Shown: positions 44,335 through 53,817 of the stretch, piece by piece
Layout of the letters: each line of letters begins with the position of its first letter
How positions within the stretch are numbered: the stretch's first letter is position 1
Source of the DNA: Candidatus Desulfarcum epimagneticum
Lineage (GTDB): Bacteria; Desulfobacterota; Desulfobacteria; Desulfobacterales; CR-1
Direction of reading: 5' to 3'
DNA length: 64,000 bases
Assembly: GCA_900659855.1 (NCBI GenBank)
Contig: CAACVI010000001.1
Span: 1-64,000 of the forward strand
Notes under the pieces: model-generated
The model's database searches: none
Seen by the model: only the letters and a program-made list of their open reading frames with translations
What the model was told of the DNA's origin: nothing
Translations under genes and position numbers: made by a program

Positions 44335-44565
44335 CTATTCTTGGGACTCAACCGCCTGGGCCGCCTCCTTAAGAATGCTCAAGGATTCATGGGCGGTTTT
44401 TTCATCTATTTTATGCAGGGCGAATCCGGCGTGAACGATGACATAATCCCCCACCTGGGCGTCCTCCAGAAGCAGGAGGCTGGCGGTTCGGGTCACGCCG
44501 TCCACATCGATGGTTCCCATCTTGTCCTGGATTTTGATAATTTTGGACGGTATGGCAAGGCACAT
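44335..44565 (-). CDS. hypC: Hydrogenase maturation chaperone HypC
   Basis: A 76-residue protein with the invariant N-terminus MCLAIPSK, whose Cys2 binds the Fe(CN)2CO precursor, followed by VDVDGVTRTAS-like and VGDYVIVHAGFALHKID. It delivers the iron centre with HypD. The ATG at 44565 matches the family start; the track-style longer frame is not used. It ends 17 bp before hypF, so hypC-hypF form an operon. Confidence 0.95.
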   Translation of the reverse strand: MCLAIPSKIIKIQDKMGTIDVDGVTRTASLLLLEDAQVGDYVIVHAGFALHKIDEKTAHESLSILKEAAQAVESQE

Positions 44566-44596
44566 GGTTTGTTTCCTTTTCTTCCTGGTTTGTGTT

Positions 44597-45094
44597 TTAT
44601 CTTCGATACGTCGGCAAAGCCATATTCCCGCCATTGAGCGTCACATGGGCGGTTTTTCCGGACTTCACATGAACCGGGACCTGCCAGGCCACTTTTCGGG
44701 TCCTGATCATGGAGGGGAAGGCGATGACGATGTGGTAATCCCCCGGCGCCACGCGCTCAAATAAAAACGTTCCGTCGGCCCGGGACTCGGCGTCGCCGGC
44801 CATGAAATCTTTCATGGCCCTTTTCTCAAGGAGATTTTTGTAAAAATCCACATGCAGGCTGATGATGGCGTCAATGGCCTCGGGCTTTTTTTTGTCGGCC
44901 AGGCTCTCGTGAGGCCCGGTCGGGATTTTTTCCCGGGTCAAAAAAATTTTCAGAAACATCCCGGGACGGACAGTCCCGGACTCGTCTTTCAGCTCCACGC
45001 GGCCCTGGATGGCGCCTTCCCCGGCCGCGGCCGGCCGGGCCGCCGCCACAGTCAAAAGGCAGAGAAAAAGGGCGAGCGCGCTGATGGCTTTCAT
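44597..45094 (-). CDS. Exported carboxypeptidase-regulatory-like domain protein
   Basis: A 165-residue secreted protein. A signal peptide (AISALALFLCLLTVAAARPAA) is followed by a beta-sandwich-like sequence (IQGRVELKDESGTVRP and GTFLFERVAPGDYHIVIAF). The domain is common in surface and transport-related proteins and does not fix the function. AAGGAGGG precedes the ATG. It lies between hypC and the TPR gene on the same strand and may be in an operon with hypC. Confidence 0.65.
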   Translation of the reverse strand: MKAISALALFLCLLTVAAARPAAAGEGAIQGRVELKDESGTVRPGMFLKIFLTREKIPTGPHESLADKKKPEAIDAIISLHVDFYKNLLEKRAMKDFMAGDAESRADGTFLFERVAPGDYHIVIAFPSMIRTRKVAWQVPVHVKSGKTAHVTLNGGNMALPTYRR

Positions 45095-45191
45095 ATGCGT
45101 CCCTCCTTTCGCAAGGCTTCGCCGGTTATTCATTCACATTCAAATAACATAAAACCGATTAAAAAAACAGGGTGAAAACAAATTCGGGTCG

Positions 45192-46136
45192 TTAAAACCC
45201 CCAGGTAATGGAAAGCCCGGGCCCCCTCATGTCCTTGGGGGGCAAAAGATGGATTTTGAGATTTTTTTTCAGCCGATGGATCCACGCCTCTTCCCGGCGC
45301 CGGTTGTGTTTATGGGCGCCGGCCGCCGCGCTGAAAATATTTCCGGAGTAAAAGCCGACCCCCGCAAGGGCCGTGAGCGTCCCCGCGGCGTTGAGACCGT
45401 TTTCAAACATCTCCCAGGAGGCCCAGGCCAGGGCCGCGTTTAAAAAAAACGCCACCGCCGCGTCGTGATAACGGCCCAGGTAGAGCTGCCCCAGGCCGGG
45501 AACCACGGACAGAAGCCCGGCCGTCAGTGGGCTCCTGGCCGGGCCGGGGCCCTGTTCAAGCGTTTGGGACAGGGATTCGAGGCGGAGCCGCCCCCTGTTT
45601 TCCGGGCGGATTCGCCCAAAGCTTTCCCGGGCCTTTTTCCACGACCGGGATTCGATCCGAAGCCATCCCTCCCGGTAACGCGCCTCATCCTGAATATCCG
45701 GGGACCGGGCGATCTTCGCCAGGTTGGAAAGGGTCAGCGCGGCGGCCCCGTATCGGCCCACGGCCTCCAGGGATCGGCTTTTGTCCAGGTGGGACCGAAT
45801 CGTCCACTCATCCGGCCCGTCGACGTCCGCTCCACCCGCGTGATAATCATCAATGATTCCGTCAAAGCCCCGAATGGCCTCATCCGGGCGGTCCGACAAA
45901 AGCCGGGACAGGGCGATGAGATACCCGGCCTCTTTGACGCGCGGGTCTTTGGGGAAAAAGTGGGCAAACCGTTTGTATTCGGCGGCGGCCTGGGGGTAAT
46001 CGGAGTTTTCAAAGCAGGTTTGGGCGAATTCGAACTGGGCGTCGGCGTCGATCCAAAGGCCCTCCCGGGCATGGGAGATTGAAAACGCCAGCGCCATGAC
46101 GGCGGCTGAAAAAAGGATGGCGGCGGCGCGTCTCAT
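45192..46136 (-). CDS. Exported TPR protein with membrane C-terminus
   Basis: A 314-residue protein with a signal peptide (ILFSAAVMALAFSISHA), a TPR region (residues 30-180: FEFAQTCFENSDYPQAAAEY and IIDDYHAGG), and a C-terminal pair of hydrophobic segments (LTAGLLSVVPGLGQLYLGRY and ALAWASWEMFENGLNAAGTL). This resembles the DUF5683-like group of envelope proteins. The start overlaps the gspE stop by 4 bp (ATGA), so it is translated with the type II secretion operon and may be a secretion-associated factor. Confidence 0.75.
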   Translation of the reverse strand: MRRAAAILFSAAVMALAFSISHAREGLWIDADAQFEFAQTCFENSDYPQAAAEYKRFAHFFPKDPRVKEAGYLIALSRLLSDRPDEAIRGFDGIIDDYHAGGADVDGPDEWTIRSHLDKSRSLEAVGRYGAAALTLSNLAKIARSPDIQDEARYREGWLRIESRSWKKARESFGRIRPENRGRLRLESLSQTLEQGPGPARSPLTAGLLSVVPGLGQLYLGRYHDAAVAFFLNAALAWASWEMFENGLNAAGTLTALAGVGFYSGNIFSAAAGAHKHNRRREEAWIHRLKKNLKIHLLPPKDMRGPGLSITWGF

Positions 46137-47872
46137 GTCCGGGTCACCCGTATCACCTCTTCGATGGTGGTGATTCCCGCCAGCATTTTTTGGACGGCGC
46201 TTTCCCGCAGCGTGGTCATGCGGTTTTCAACCGCCTCTTTTTTAATCAGGTTGGAGTCGAAATCTTTGAGTATCAGGCTTTTGACGGAGTCGGTCAGGAG
46301 CATGATTTCAAATATGCCGATTCGGCCTTTGTAGCCGGTGTGGAAGCAGTTTTCGCATCCGCCGGGATCGGCCTGGTAGATGACGTGTCCGGCGGCGGAC
46401 CGGACCCCGACCATCCGCAGCAGGGATTCGTCCGGCGTGTGGGGCTGTTTGCAGTGGTCGCACAGGATACGGACCAGCCTCTGGGCGATGACGGCCACCA
46501 CGGAGGAGGAGATCAGAAACGGCTCCACTCCGATGTCCACCAGGCGCGTGATGGCCCCGGCCGAATCGTTGGTGTGAAGGGTGGAAAAGACCAGGTGGCC
46601 GGTCAAAGCCGACTGAACGGCGATTTCAGCGGTTTCCCGGTCCCGGATCTCCCCCACGAGGATCACATCCGGGTCCTGCCTGACAATGGATCTCAGACCC
46701 CGGGCAAAGGTCAGGTCGATTTTAGGGTTGACCTGGATCTGGCTGATCCCGTTGATCTGGTATTCCACCGGGTCTTCGATGGTGATGATGTTGATGTCCT
46801 GGCGGTTCATGGATGACAAAACGGCGTAAAGGGTGGTGGTTTTTCCGCTTCCCGTGGGGCCGGTGACCAGAACGATGCCGTTGGGAGACCGGATGATTTT
46901 TTGAAGGGTCTTAAAATCGTCCGGATCCAGCCCCAGCTCGGGAAGGCCCACCAGGGACGCGGATTTGACCAGAAGTCTCATGACCACACGCTCGCCGAAA
47001 GAGGTGGGGATGATGGAGACCCGAACGTCAATGTCCGTGTCCCCGATTTTGACCTCCATGCGGCCGTCCTGGGGGAGCCTTTTTTCCGCGATGTTGAGCT
47101 TGGCCATAACCTTGATCCGGGAAATGAGCGCCGGCTGAATCCATTTGGGCGGGGACAGAAGATCGTAGAGGATGCCGTCCACCCGGCGGCGGACCTTGAG
47201 CTTGTCCTGGCCGGGCTCGATATGGATATCGCTGGCCCGGGCCTTCACGGCCTGGGAGATGATGTGGTTGACCAGCTTGATGATGGGCGCGTCGCCGGCG
47301 TCGTCCAGGATGTCCCGGGTTTCCTGGATTTTGCTCAGTATGGCGTCCCCGTCCTCCTCCATGTCCTGAACCAGGCGCTCGGCCGAATCCCGGGACAGGT
47401 CATAGGCCATGTTGATGGTGGAGACAATGGCCTCCCGGGTGGACAAAACCAGGGTGTATGACCCGACGCCGAGGGTCCGGGCCATGTCTTCCAGGGCCTG
47501 GAAACAGGCGGGATTCCGGACGGCGATGACATACTCCCCGACTTCCCACGGCGGCGGGTCCCCGGGGTTTTGGAGCGCCCATTCCGGAAGGGCCTCTCCC
47601 AAAGGAACCATCAGGTGTTTTTTTAAAAACTGGATTTGCAGGGATTTGGCAAAATCGTCTCCCGGGTTGGGCCCGGGCAGACGGTCCATGAAGGGCAGTC
47701 CGTGGACGGCGCTTAAGGTTTCAAGGAGATCGGTTTCGGATATGACGCGTTCGCCCACCAGAAAGGCGCCGATGTCCCCGCCTTTTCCGGAATGGCGCTC
47801 CAGCGCCTCTTCCATGTCCGGGTCTGAAAGGCCCAGGCGTTTCTTTAAAATGTCGGTGAGATGGTATCCCAT
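46133..47872 (-). CDS. gspE: Type II secretion ATPase GspE
   Basis: A 579-residue cytoplasmic ATPase. It has an N-terminal GspE domain, then Walker A VTGPTGSGKTTTLYAVL, the Asp box and Walker B-containing QDPDVILVGEIRDRETA, and a C-terminal zinc module with CDHCKQPH and CENCFHTGYKG. It drives pseudopilus assembly through GspL and GspF. It is the last secretion gene in the operon, followed by the TPR gene with a 4-bp overlap. Confidence 0.96.
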   Translation of the reverse strand: MGYHLTDILKKRLGLSDPDMEEALERHSGKGGDIGAFLVGERVISETDLLETLSAVHGLPFMDRLPGPNPGDDFAKSLQIQFLKKHLMVPLGEALPEWALQNPGDPPPWEVGEYVIAVRNPACFQALEDMARTLGVGSYTLVLSTREAIVSTINMAYDLSRDSAERLVQDMEEDGDAILSKIQETRDILDDAGDAPIIKLVNHIISQAVKARASDIHIEPGQDKLKVRRRVDGILYDLLSPPKWIQPALISRIKVMAKLNIAEKRLPQDGRMEVKIGDTDIDVRVSIIPTSFGERVVMRLLVKSASLVGLPELGLDPDDFKTLQKIIRSPNGIVLVTGPTGSGKTTTLYAVLSSMNRQDINIITIEDPVEYQINGISQIQVNPKIDLTFARGLRSIVRQDPDVILVGEIRDRETAEIAVQSALTGHLVFSTLHTNDSAGAITRLVDIGVEPFLISSSVVAVIAQRLVRILCDHCKQPHTPDESLLRMVGVRSAAGHVIYQADPGGCENCFHTGYKGRIGIFEIMLLTDSVKSLILKDFDSNLIKKEAVENRMTTLRESAVQKMLAGITTIEEVIRVTRT

Positions 47873-47902
47873 GATGAGCGGCCGCCGTGTTCCGGGTTTT
47901 CG

Positions 47903-49834
47903 TTATCTTCGTTTCTTGTCTTTCGACTTATACATCTTGATGGACTTTTCCTTCATTTCGTCCATGTATTCCTTTTTATCCCTGTATATCTTCCCGGCTT
48001 CCCCGGCCCGGGCGATGACATGGGGGGTTAAAAACACAAACAGGTTGCTTTTGTTGTCGCTTTTGGAAAAATTTTTGAAAAGCATGCCCAGAAGCGGCAG
48101 GTCCCCCAGGCAGGGCACCGACGTTTCCATGGCGTCGATCTGCTCGTCTATGAGGCCGCCGATGACCACGGTTTTTCCGTCTTTGACAATGACCGAGGTC
48201 TCGATGGCGCGTTTCAGGGTGGTGGGTCGATAGTCGGTGGCGCTCACCCCTTTAACCTTGGTCAGCTCATGGCTGAACTTGAGCCGGACCGCCCGGTCCT
48301 TGCTGATCTGGGGGGTGATCTTCAGGGTGATGCCCACATCCTTGTATTCGTAAGAGCTTGTGGTGATCCCGCTGTCCGTATTGGACTCGGTCGCGAAAGG
48401 CACACTTTCGCCCACCGTGATTTTGGCCTCTTCATTGTTCATGACCAGGATCTGGGGAGTGGAGAGAATATTGACGCTGGTGTCCTGCTGGAAGGCGCTG
48501 ATCATCGCCCCGATGTTGGGAAATGTCAGGCCTCCGAGGGTGATGGTATCCGCAAGCAGCCCCAGGGCAAAACCCGGGGATGTGGCCGCCAAAGGGTCTT
48601 TGCTCCCAAAACCGGCCTTATATCCCAATTTTCGGTTTTCCGACAGAATATCTTCAGGCAGCAGGCCGACTCCCGACCAGTCCACACCAATTTCAGAGCC
48701 CATGTCCGCCCGGACCTCCATGATGAGGCATTCGATGTACACCATGGTCCGGGGGGCGTCGAGTTTCCGGATCACCTTTTCAAGAACCATATAATCGGAT
48801 TTGTCGGCGGTGATGACAATGCTGTTGGTGGCCTTGTCCGAGGAGATGCCCACCGCCCCTGCGATGGCCGGGGCGCTCTTGCCGAGCTTGGAGGAGCGGC
48901 CCTTTTGGCTGGACACGTTTTTAAGGGCCTTTTCCATGTCTTCGGCCAGCGCGTTTTCCAGGGTGTACACATGGATTTTTCCCTTGCCCCGGGGGGTCTC
49001 CACATCCAGGATGGAGATGAGCTGTTTGATTCTTTTCGCGTCTTCGTTCCCGGCCATGACGATGATGGAGTTGGTGCGCTCATCGGGGATAAACCGGACC
49101 GTTTTAGCCCGCGCCCCTTTCTGGCCGGGCCGGATTCCCGGGAAAACAGAGCCCAGGGTCTTGGCGAAATTGCGGACGTCGGCGTATTCCACGGGAATGA
49201 TGGCCAGCTCCCGGCCGATGTTCATGACATCCACCGCGTCCAGTATTTTCAGCAGCCGTTTGATGTTGGAGGCCACGTCGGTGATGATGAGCATGTTGGC
49301 CGGCCCATAGGCCAGCAGCACGCTGTTTTTGGACACCAGGGGGGTGAGAAGCCGTTTGACCTCATCCGGCGCGGCGTACTTCAGCGGGATGATCTGGGTG
49401 ATCACCCGGTCTTCGGGCCGCCCCGATTCTTTTCTCAGGCGCGTCTCGATGTTTTTGGACCGGGCCGAGGGCATGGGGACGATCTTGGTGACCTCCCCGG
49501 CCTCCACGGCCGTGAACCCGTGGACCTCCAGGACCGACTCGAACACCCGCCACGCCTCCTCGACGGAGATTTCCTTTGGCGAGATAATGGTCACGTTTCC
49601 CTTGACGGAACGGTCCACGATGAAATTTTTTCCCGAGGCCCGGCTGATGAACCGGATAAAGACATTGATGTCCACATCCTCAAAGTTGATGCTCACGGTT
49701 TTTTCAGACCGGTCTGCCTCCGCGCCCGGCGCGGCCGGTCCCGGGGGCTGGGCCGCCGGACGCGTCGCGCCCGGGCCGGCCGCCGCCCAAAAGCAGATAA
49801 GTATCCAAAAGAAAAAGATGGCGCGATGTCTCAT
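47903..49834 (-). CDS. gspD: Type II secretin GspD
   Basis: A 643-residue outer-membrane channel. A signal peptide (AIFFFWILICFWAAAGPGA) is followed by N0 (SINFEDVDINVFIRFISRASG), N1-N3 repeats (residues about 120-340), and a secretin domain (about 370-600: IYIECLIMEVRADMGSEIGV, NILSTPQILVMNNEEAKITV and VIVKDGKTVVIGGLID). The C-terminal tail ends in a basic MKEKSIKMYKSKDKKRR. It lies between gspC and gspE. Confidence 0.96.
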   Translation of the reverse strand: MRHRAIFFFWILICFWAAAGPGATRPAAQPPGPAAPGAEADRSEKTVSINFEDVDINVFIRFISRASGKNFIVDRSVKGNVTIISPKEISVEEAWRVFESVLEVHGFTAVEAGEVTKIVPMPSARSKNIETRLRKESGRPEDRVITQIIPLKYAAPDEVKRLLTPLVSKNSVLLAYGPANMLIITDVASNIKRLLKILDAVDVMNIGRELAIIPVEYADVRNFAKTLGSVFPGIRPGQKGARAKTVRFIPDERTNSIIVMAGNEDAKRIKQLISILDVETPRGKGKIHVYTLENALAEDMEKALKNVSSQKGRSSKLGKSAPAIAGAVGISSDKATNSIVITADKSDYMVLEKVIRKLDAPRTMVYIECLIMEVRADMGSEIGVDWSGVGLLPEDILSENRKLGYKAGFGSKDPLAATSPGFALGLLADTITLGGLTFPNIGAMISAFQQDTSVNILSTPQILVMNNEEAKITVGESVPFATESNTDSGITTSSYEYKDVGITLKITPQISKDRAVRLKFSHELTKVKGVSATDYRPTTLKRAIETSVIVKDGKTVVIGGLIDEQIDAMETSVPCLGDLPLLGMLFKNFSKSDNKSNLFVFLTPHVIARAGEAGKIYRDKKEYMDEMKEKSIKMYKSKDKKRR

Positions 49835-49881
49835 TTTTTCATGTCCTGAATGATGTGGCGGGGCCGATGGCCCCCCCTTGT

Positions 49882-50745
49882 TTATTTGAATGAATAATCA
49901 ATAATATGTTTTCTTCCCCTTCGGATGATATCCACCGATATGGAGCGGTCGTTTTTAAGGCCCTGGTACAGCCGCATGGCGTCCCCGGCGCTTTGAATCC
50001 GTTTCCCGTTCACCCCGGTCAGGATGTCTCCGCCGGCCAGCCCCATTTTCCGGAATATGGAGGAGGGCCTGACCCGGCTGAGAGCCATGCCGGCCGGGCG
50101 GCCGTTTTCAAGATGGGGCCGGACGCGTATGTCCTTCATCAGGCCGCTGATATCCGTGAGGGATTTCTCAATGACGGATCGGCGCAGGGTGATTCGGCGC
50201 TTGATGGGGGGGCGCTGTTTTTTGGCTCGTCCTCTTTTTTTCCGGGTCCCGGCCGAGGCGGCCGCGATTTTTTGCGCGCCTTTTTTTTCCATCTCCAGGA
50301 TCTCTTCGCGGCCGTCCACGCTCAGCACGATTCTTTCCCACAATATCATCTTGATCACGGCGTTTTCCACCGAATCGCCGATCCTGTACAGGCGCTGCTT
50401 TCTCCTGGAGGATTTGGCGATCACCGCCGCGGAGTTTTCGGGCCCCCCCACGATGGTGCCCAGAAGCTTTAAGTCGAGCCGGGTTTTTTCAAGGCTTTCG
50501 ATGTCGATTTTTTGGATCGGGGCCGGATTTTTTTTGTCCGTGTCAAACAGGTTTCGGGCCGCGATGGTTTTATAGTGGGAAAAACTTTTTTCCCTCCGGG
50601 GCTTTTTGACGGGCTTTGGCGCGGGGTCCGGAAGGGCCTGGATCCGGGGCAGCCGGGATTCCATTCCCTTGTAAACGGCGGCCACGCCAAAATAGGCCGA
50701 GGCCGCCAGAAGAATTATATTCGCCGCGATAAAGTATTTTTTCAT
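49882..50745 (-). CDS. gspC: Type II secretion protein GspC with PDZ domain
   Basis: A 287-residue inner-membrane protein. It has an N-terminal anchor (FIAANIILLAASAYFGVAAVY), a homology region (KSLKLL-like LDLKLLGTIVGGPENSAAVI), and a C-terminal PDZ domain (FRKMGLAGGDILTGVNGKRI and QSAGDAMRLYQGL). It links the inner platform with GspD. An arginine/lysine-rich linker near residue 170 is notable. It follows gspN after the partial dispersed repeat at 50762. Confidence 0.93.
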   Translation of the reverse strand: MKKYFIAANIILLAASAYFGVAAVYKGMESRLPRIQALPDPAPKPVKKPRREKSFSHYKTIAARNLFDTDKKNPAPIQKIDIESLEKTRLDLKLLGTIVGGPENSAAVIAKSSRRKQRLYRIGDSVENAVIKMILWERIVLSVDGREEILEMEKKGAQKIAAASAGTRKKRGRAKKQRPPIKRRITLRRSVIEKSLTDISGLMKDIRVRPHLENGRPAGMALSRVRPSSIFRKMGLAGGDILTGVNGKRIQSAGDAMRLYQGLKNDRSISVDIIRRGRKHIIDYSFK

Positions 50746-50761
50746 GACAAGATCAAACCCA

Positions 50762-50804
50762 TTGATAAACCCGTAAAAAATGGATCAGACGGCGTCGTAA
50801 AACC
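50762..50804. repeat. Partial dispersed repeat (left end)
   Basis: TTGATAAACCCGTAAAAAAT and GGATCAGACGGCGTCGTAA match the left end of the family. It lies between gspC and gspN, inside the operon. Confidence 0.7.
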
Positions 50805-50807
50805 CAT

Positions 50808-51674
50808 TTATTCCGCCAAAGAAAACCGGGGATTCGCCAAAGTCCCCCGAACCCGGAATCTCACGCCGCCATCCCCGAACAGACCGCCGGCCAGAAGACC
50901 GGCCAGGCCGCCGTCTTCTTTCCACGCGTCTTTGATCCGGAAAACCCCGTTTAAACGCAGGGCGCTGGTCCGGATATCCCGGCCATACAGGACCGAGCCC
51001 GATATCTCAATCTCCGCCTGGTTCCCCTTCATGACGCATTTGGCGATGGTCGCGCCGTCTGTTTTCAAAACCGCCTCGGCTTCTATGGCGCTGAAGGCCG
51101 CGCGCTCAATCCCGAAAACCGCCTGGGGAAAGTTGATCCGGACATCTGTGAGGAAAAGGGCCGCGCGGCCGGGATCCCCCGGCTTTTTCCGGAACGAGAG
51201 CCGTCCGTTCAAGGGGTGGAGGCCCGGATTCCAGGACATGCGCCGGACCGCGGCGTGCCGGGCCGCGTTCACGCCTGAAAACCGGCAGTCCAGGCGCGTC
51301 TCCTTCCCGGGGCCGTTTTCCTGAAACGAGATCTCCCCGAACAGGCCCCCGTCATACAGGGCGCCCGTGAAATCAAACCGCCGCCGGCTCCCCATGAGGG
51401 AGAAAATCCGGGCCGTCACCTTGAGATGGTCAAAATAAATCAGCTCCCCCCCGTCCAGATAAAGGCCGGCCTGTTTGAGGCGTATGCCGGCGGGAAGGGC
51501 CGGGGCGATTTTTTCAACGCGGGTCTCGACGCCCGGCGCGATTTTTTCGGCCCGGGAGGCGATGGCGTCCCTGATGAGATCGGCGGGAAACAGCCAGTAA
51601 ACGAACGCCAGGGCCGCCGCGGCGAAACAAAGGGCGTAGGCGGCCGCTTTTTTCCACGCGCTTTTAAATTTCAA
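50808..51674 (-). CDS. gspN: Type II secretion protein GspN
   Basis: A protein of about 288 residues with a hydrophobic anchor (AAAYALCFAAAALAFVYWLF) and a beta-rich periplasmic part. It contains GVETRVEKIAPALPAGIRLK, a typical GspN-like pattern, and has no catalytic motif. GspN is a non-universal inner-membrane component. The start is uncertain: TTG codons at 51695 and 51674 both lack a strong ribosome site, and the second is shown. It overlaps gspM. Confidence 0.8.
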   Translation of the reverse strand: MKFKSAWKKAAAYALCFAAAALAFVYWLFPADLIRDAIASRAEKIAPGVETRVEKIAPALPAGIRLKQAGLYLDGGELIYFDHLKVTARIFSLMGSRRRFDFTGALYDGGLFGEISFQENGPGKETRLDCRFSGVNAARHAAVRRMSWNPGLHPLNGRLSFRKKPGDPGRAALFLTDVRINFPQAVFGIERAAFSAIEAEAVLKTDGATIAKCVMKGNQAEIEISGSVLYGRDIRTSALRLNGVFRIKDAWKEDGGLAGLLAGGLFGDGGVRFRVRGTLANPRFSLAE

Positions 51675-52206
51675 GGGTTTCCGCCTGTAAAACAACGTCG
51701 ATGGCTCCTTTGGTTTTCCCGGTTTTCGTGACGGCGATTTTTTTGATGTGAATCAGGTTCCTTGATGTCTCGACCCCGTAAAGGTAGCGGACCAGCTGTT
51801 TCATATTGATTCCCGACATCTTCATTTCCACGATTGAAATTTTATACCGGCTGTTTTTTCTCTCCAGCCGGTTGGGCTTCATGTACACAATGGCGCTTTT
51901 CAGCCCGGTTTTGCCGGCCAGGGCGTCCAGAAAGGAAAAGAGCGTGAACCCCCGGGGCCTTTTGTTCAGCTTCATTTTCGCGTCCAGGGCCTTGCGGTCG
52001 ATTTCCCGGTATCGCGCCTCTAAAAGGCGCGTTTCCAGAACCCGCTTTTTTTTAAGCGCGATCTGCCTTTCAAGATAAATGCTTTGGCTCACCGCGGGAA
52101 TCACGGCGAACTGAAGCGCCGCGATCAGGACCAAAACGCCGCCCGCCGCCCATATCATGCGGATTTCCCGCCCGCTGAGCTTGAGCTTCGGCTTCAGAGA
52201 GATCAT
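51664..52206 (-). CDS. gspM: Type II secretion protein GspM
   Basis: A 180-residue protein with one N-terminal transmembrane segment (MIWAAGGVLVLIAALQFAVI), a short coiled region (ERQIALKKKRVLETRL) and a periplasmic ferredoxin-like fold (GLKSAIVYMKPNRLERK and MSGINMKQLVRYLYG). It partners GspL. The start overlaps the gspL stop by 4 bp. Confidence 0.9.
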   Translation of the reverse strand: MISLKPKLKLSGREIRMIWAAGGVLVLIAALQFAVIPAVSQSIYLERQIALKKKRVLETRLLEARYREIDRKALDAKMKLNKRPRGFTLFSFLDALAGKTGLKSAIVYMKPNRLERKNSRYKISIVEMKMSGINMKQLVRYLYGVETSRNLIHIKKIAVTKTGKTKGAIDVVLQAETLEI

Positions 52207-53696
52207 GGCCTCCCCCTGTCTTTGACGGCCAGGTCCGCTTTGAGCTTAAAAAGGACCCGTTTGCTTATTTTATCGGTTTTCGCCGATTGAATGGTCACGT
52301 TTCGAACCATGGCGATTTTCTCCAGACGGCTTTTGATCTCATCCACCGCGTTGAACGTGTCGGTGTTCCCGACGATCTGGAAGTCTTTTCCCCGGGAGGA
52401 GAATTTGGACAGCCTCACGTCGACGCCGGGGGGGATGAGCCGGCTGATCTCGTTGAGCATGTCCACCACCCGGAGGCGGTTTTCATTCTCGTAGGCGTCC
52501 AGGTTTTCCTTTTTTTTGTCCTCAATTCTTTTTTGAATGGCGGCCGCGGGATCCTCCACATGGCCCGCCCGGGGGAAGAGGCCCTTGAAAATGTCCGCCA
52601 TCTGGCGGTCCAGATGGGCGATGGTTTTCCGGTCGGCGTGAACGCCCATGAAAAAGTGAAAGAGGACGGTCGCCGCGAAGACCATGGCGAAAATCCCGGT
52701 GGCGATGATCTGTTTTTTGTGCGTGGCCCAGTTTCGCCGCATTTGAAACCGGCCCTTGCGGAAATTGATGTCCCGCAGGCTTTTTTCCGGGCAAAGCGCC
52801 ATGCAAAGGGCCGTGTCCATAAGATCGGGGCGCCAGTCCGGCGCGGCATTTTTCGAAAAGGAGATGTTTTCGTCCAGCACGATGTGGGTTCTTTTCACCG
52901 GAAGCTTCAGAAAAGACTCCATCTGACGCTCCAGGTCCGGCCCCTCGCCGGCGGACGGGTCGATTCCCGGGCCGGTGATGAACACGCCGTCCATGGGGCA
53001 GGGGCGCGTGAAAAGGTCTTCCATCAAAAACAGGGTCCGGCGTATGCCGTCGCAAAGATTTTTCGCAAGCGCCTCCCCGGGGCCGGAAAGGGGAATGGTC
53101 CGGATAAAGGCCGGGCGGCTTTCCAGCGCCGCGGAAAGAGCCGCCGTTTGGGAGCGGATGTCGGCCACGATGAAATTTTCGGGATTTTGATCTGATTCCG
53201 CCAGACGCCGGGTCAAAGGATAGGCGCCGGGAATCAGGAATTTGGGCTCGATTCGGCGCTCTTTCAAAATCGCCAGAAACAATTCCAGCGCCTTGTTTTC
53301 AATAAAGGCCGTCAGGAGCCGGATCTCCTTTTTTCCGTCTCCGGCGGACCCGGCGGACGCAAACCCGATGGAAATGTCATGGACGGAGAACGGGACCAGG
53401 GGCTCCAGCTCAAAGGGCAGGATCTTTGCGATTTTGCCGGGGTCGGAAAAGGGAATCGTGATGTTTCGATACGAAATCATGTCCGCCGGGAAAGAGGCGA
53501 CGCAAAGACAATCCTTGTCGTAAACAGCGTCAAGGGTTTTTTCAACCGCCTCGGCCATGTCGTCATGAAACTCTCCCCGGCCCGAAAAGGGGGTCCGGTC
53601 ATGCGCTTCGATGACTTTTCCCTTGACGCTTTCCAGCGTCCGGACCGCCGACACGGCGTCTCGTCCAACGTCCAGGGATAGGGTTTTTTTTCTCAT
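52203..53696 (-). CDS. gspL: Type II secretion protein GspL (PilM/PilN-like fusion)
   Basis: A 497-residue protein: an actin-like cytoplasmic domain (about 1-320; ends ALCPEKSLRDINFRKGRF), a transmembrane segment (IIATGIFAMVFAATVLFHFF) and a periplasmic ferredoxin-like part (NEISRLIPPGVDVRLSKFSS). This is the PilM-PilN layout of the GspL family. It transmits ATPase work to the platform. A strong hairpin terminator lies upstream of its start, so gspL-M-N-C-D-E might need a separate or read-through promoter. Confidence 0.9.
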   Translation of the reverse strand: MRKKTLSLDVGRDAVSAVRTLESVKGKVIEAHDRTPFSGRGEFHDDMAEAVEKTLDAVYDKDCLCVASFPADMISYRNITIPFSDPGKIAKILPFELEPLVPFSVHDISIGFASAGSAGDGKKEIRLLTAFIENKALELFLAILKERRIEPKFLIPGAYPLTRRLAESDQNPENFIVADIRSQTAALSAALESRPAFIRTIPLSGPGEALAKNLCDGIRRTLFLMEDLFTRPCPMDGVFITGPGIDPSAGEGPDLERQMESFLKLPVKRTHIVLDENISFSKNAAPDWRPDLMDTALCMALCPEKSLRDINFRKGRFQMRRNWATHKKQIIATGIFAMVFAATVLFHFFMGVHADRKTIAHLDRQMADIFKGLFPRAGHVEDPAAAIQKRIEDKKKENLDAYENENRLRVVDMLNEISRLIPPGVDVRLSKFSSRGKDFQIVGNTDTFNAVDEIKSRLEKIAMVRNVTIQSAKTDKISKRVLFKLKADLAVKDRGRP

Positions 53697-53751
53697 GGCG
53701 GTCTGTTTTGCCCCGATGGTTTGATTTTTTTATTCCACGTCGCCCCCGGGC

Positions 53752-53781
53752 CGAAAAAAGACAAGGCCGCGAAATGCGGCC
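53752..53781 (-). terminator. Intra-operon hairpin with T-run, between gspK and gspL
   Basis: On the minus strand GGCCGC-ATTTC-GCGGCC is followed by TTGTCTTTTTT. It fits a Rho-independent terminator after gspK and before gspL, inside the secretion operon; it may lower expression of downstream genes. Confidence 0.65.
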
Positions 53782-53817
53782 GTCCGGGGGGACGATGGCG
53801 CAACTATCTTTGATATA

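Noticed and set aside
48269-49849. A 526-codon plus-strand open frame
   Set aside because: Antisense to gspD, with no family signature; a shadow of a GC-rich gene.
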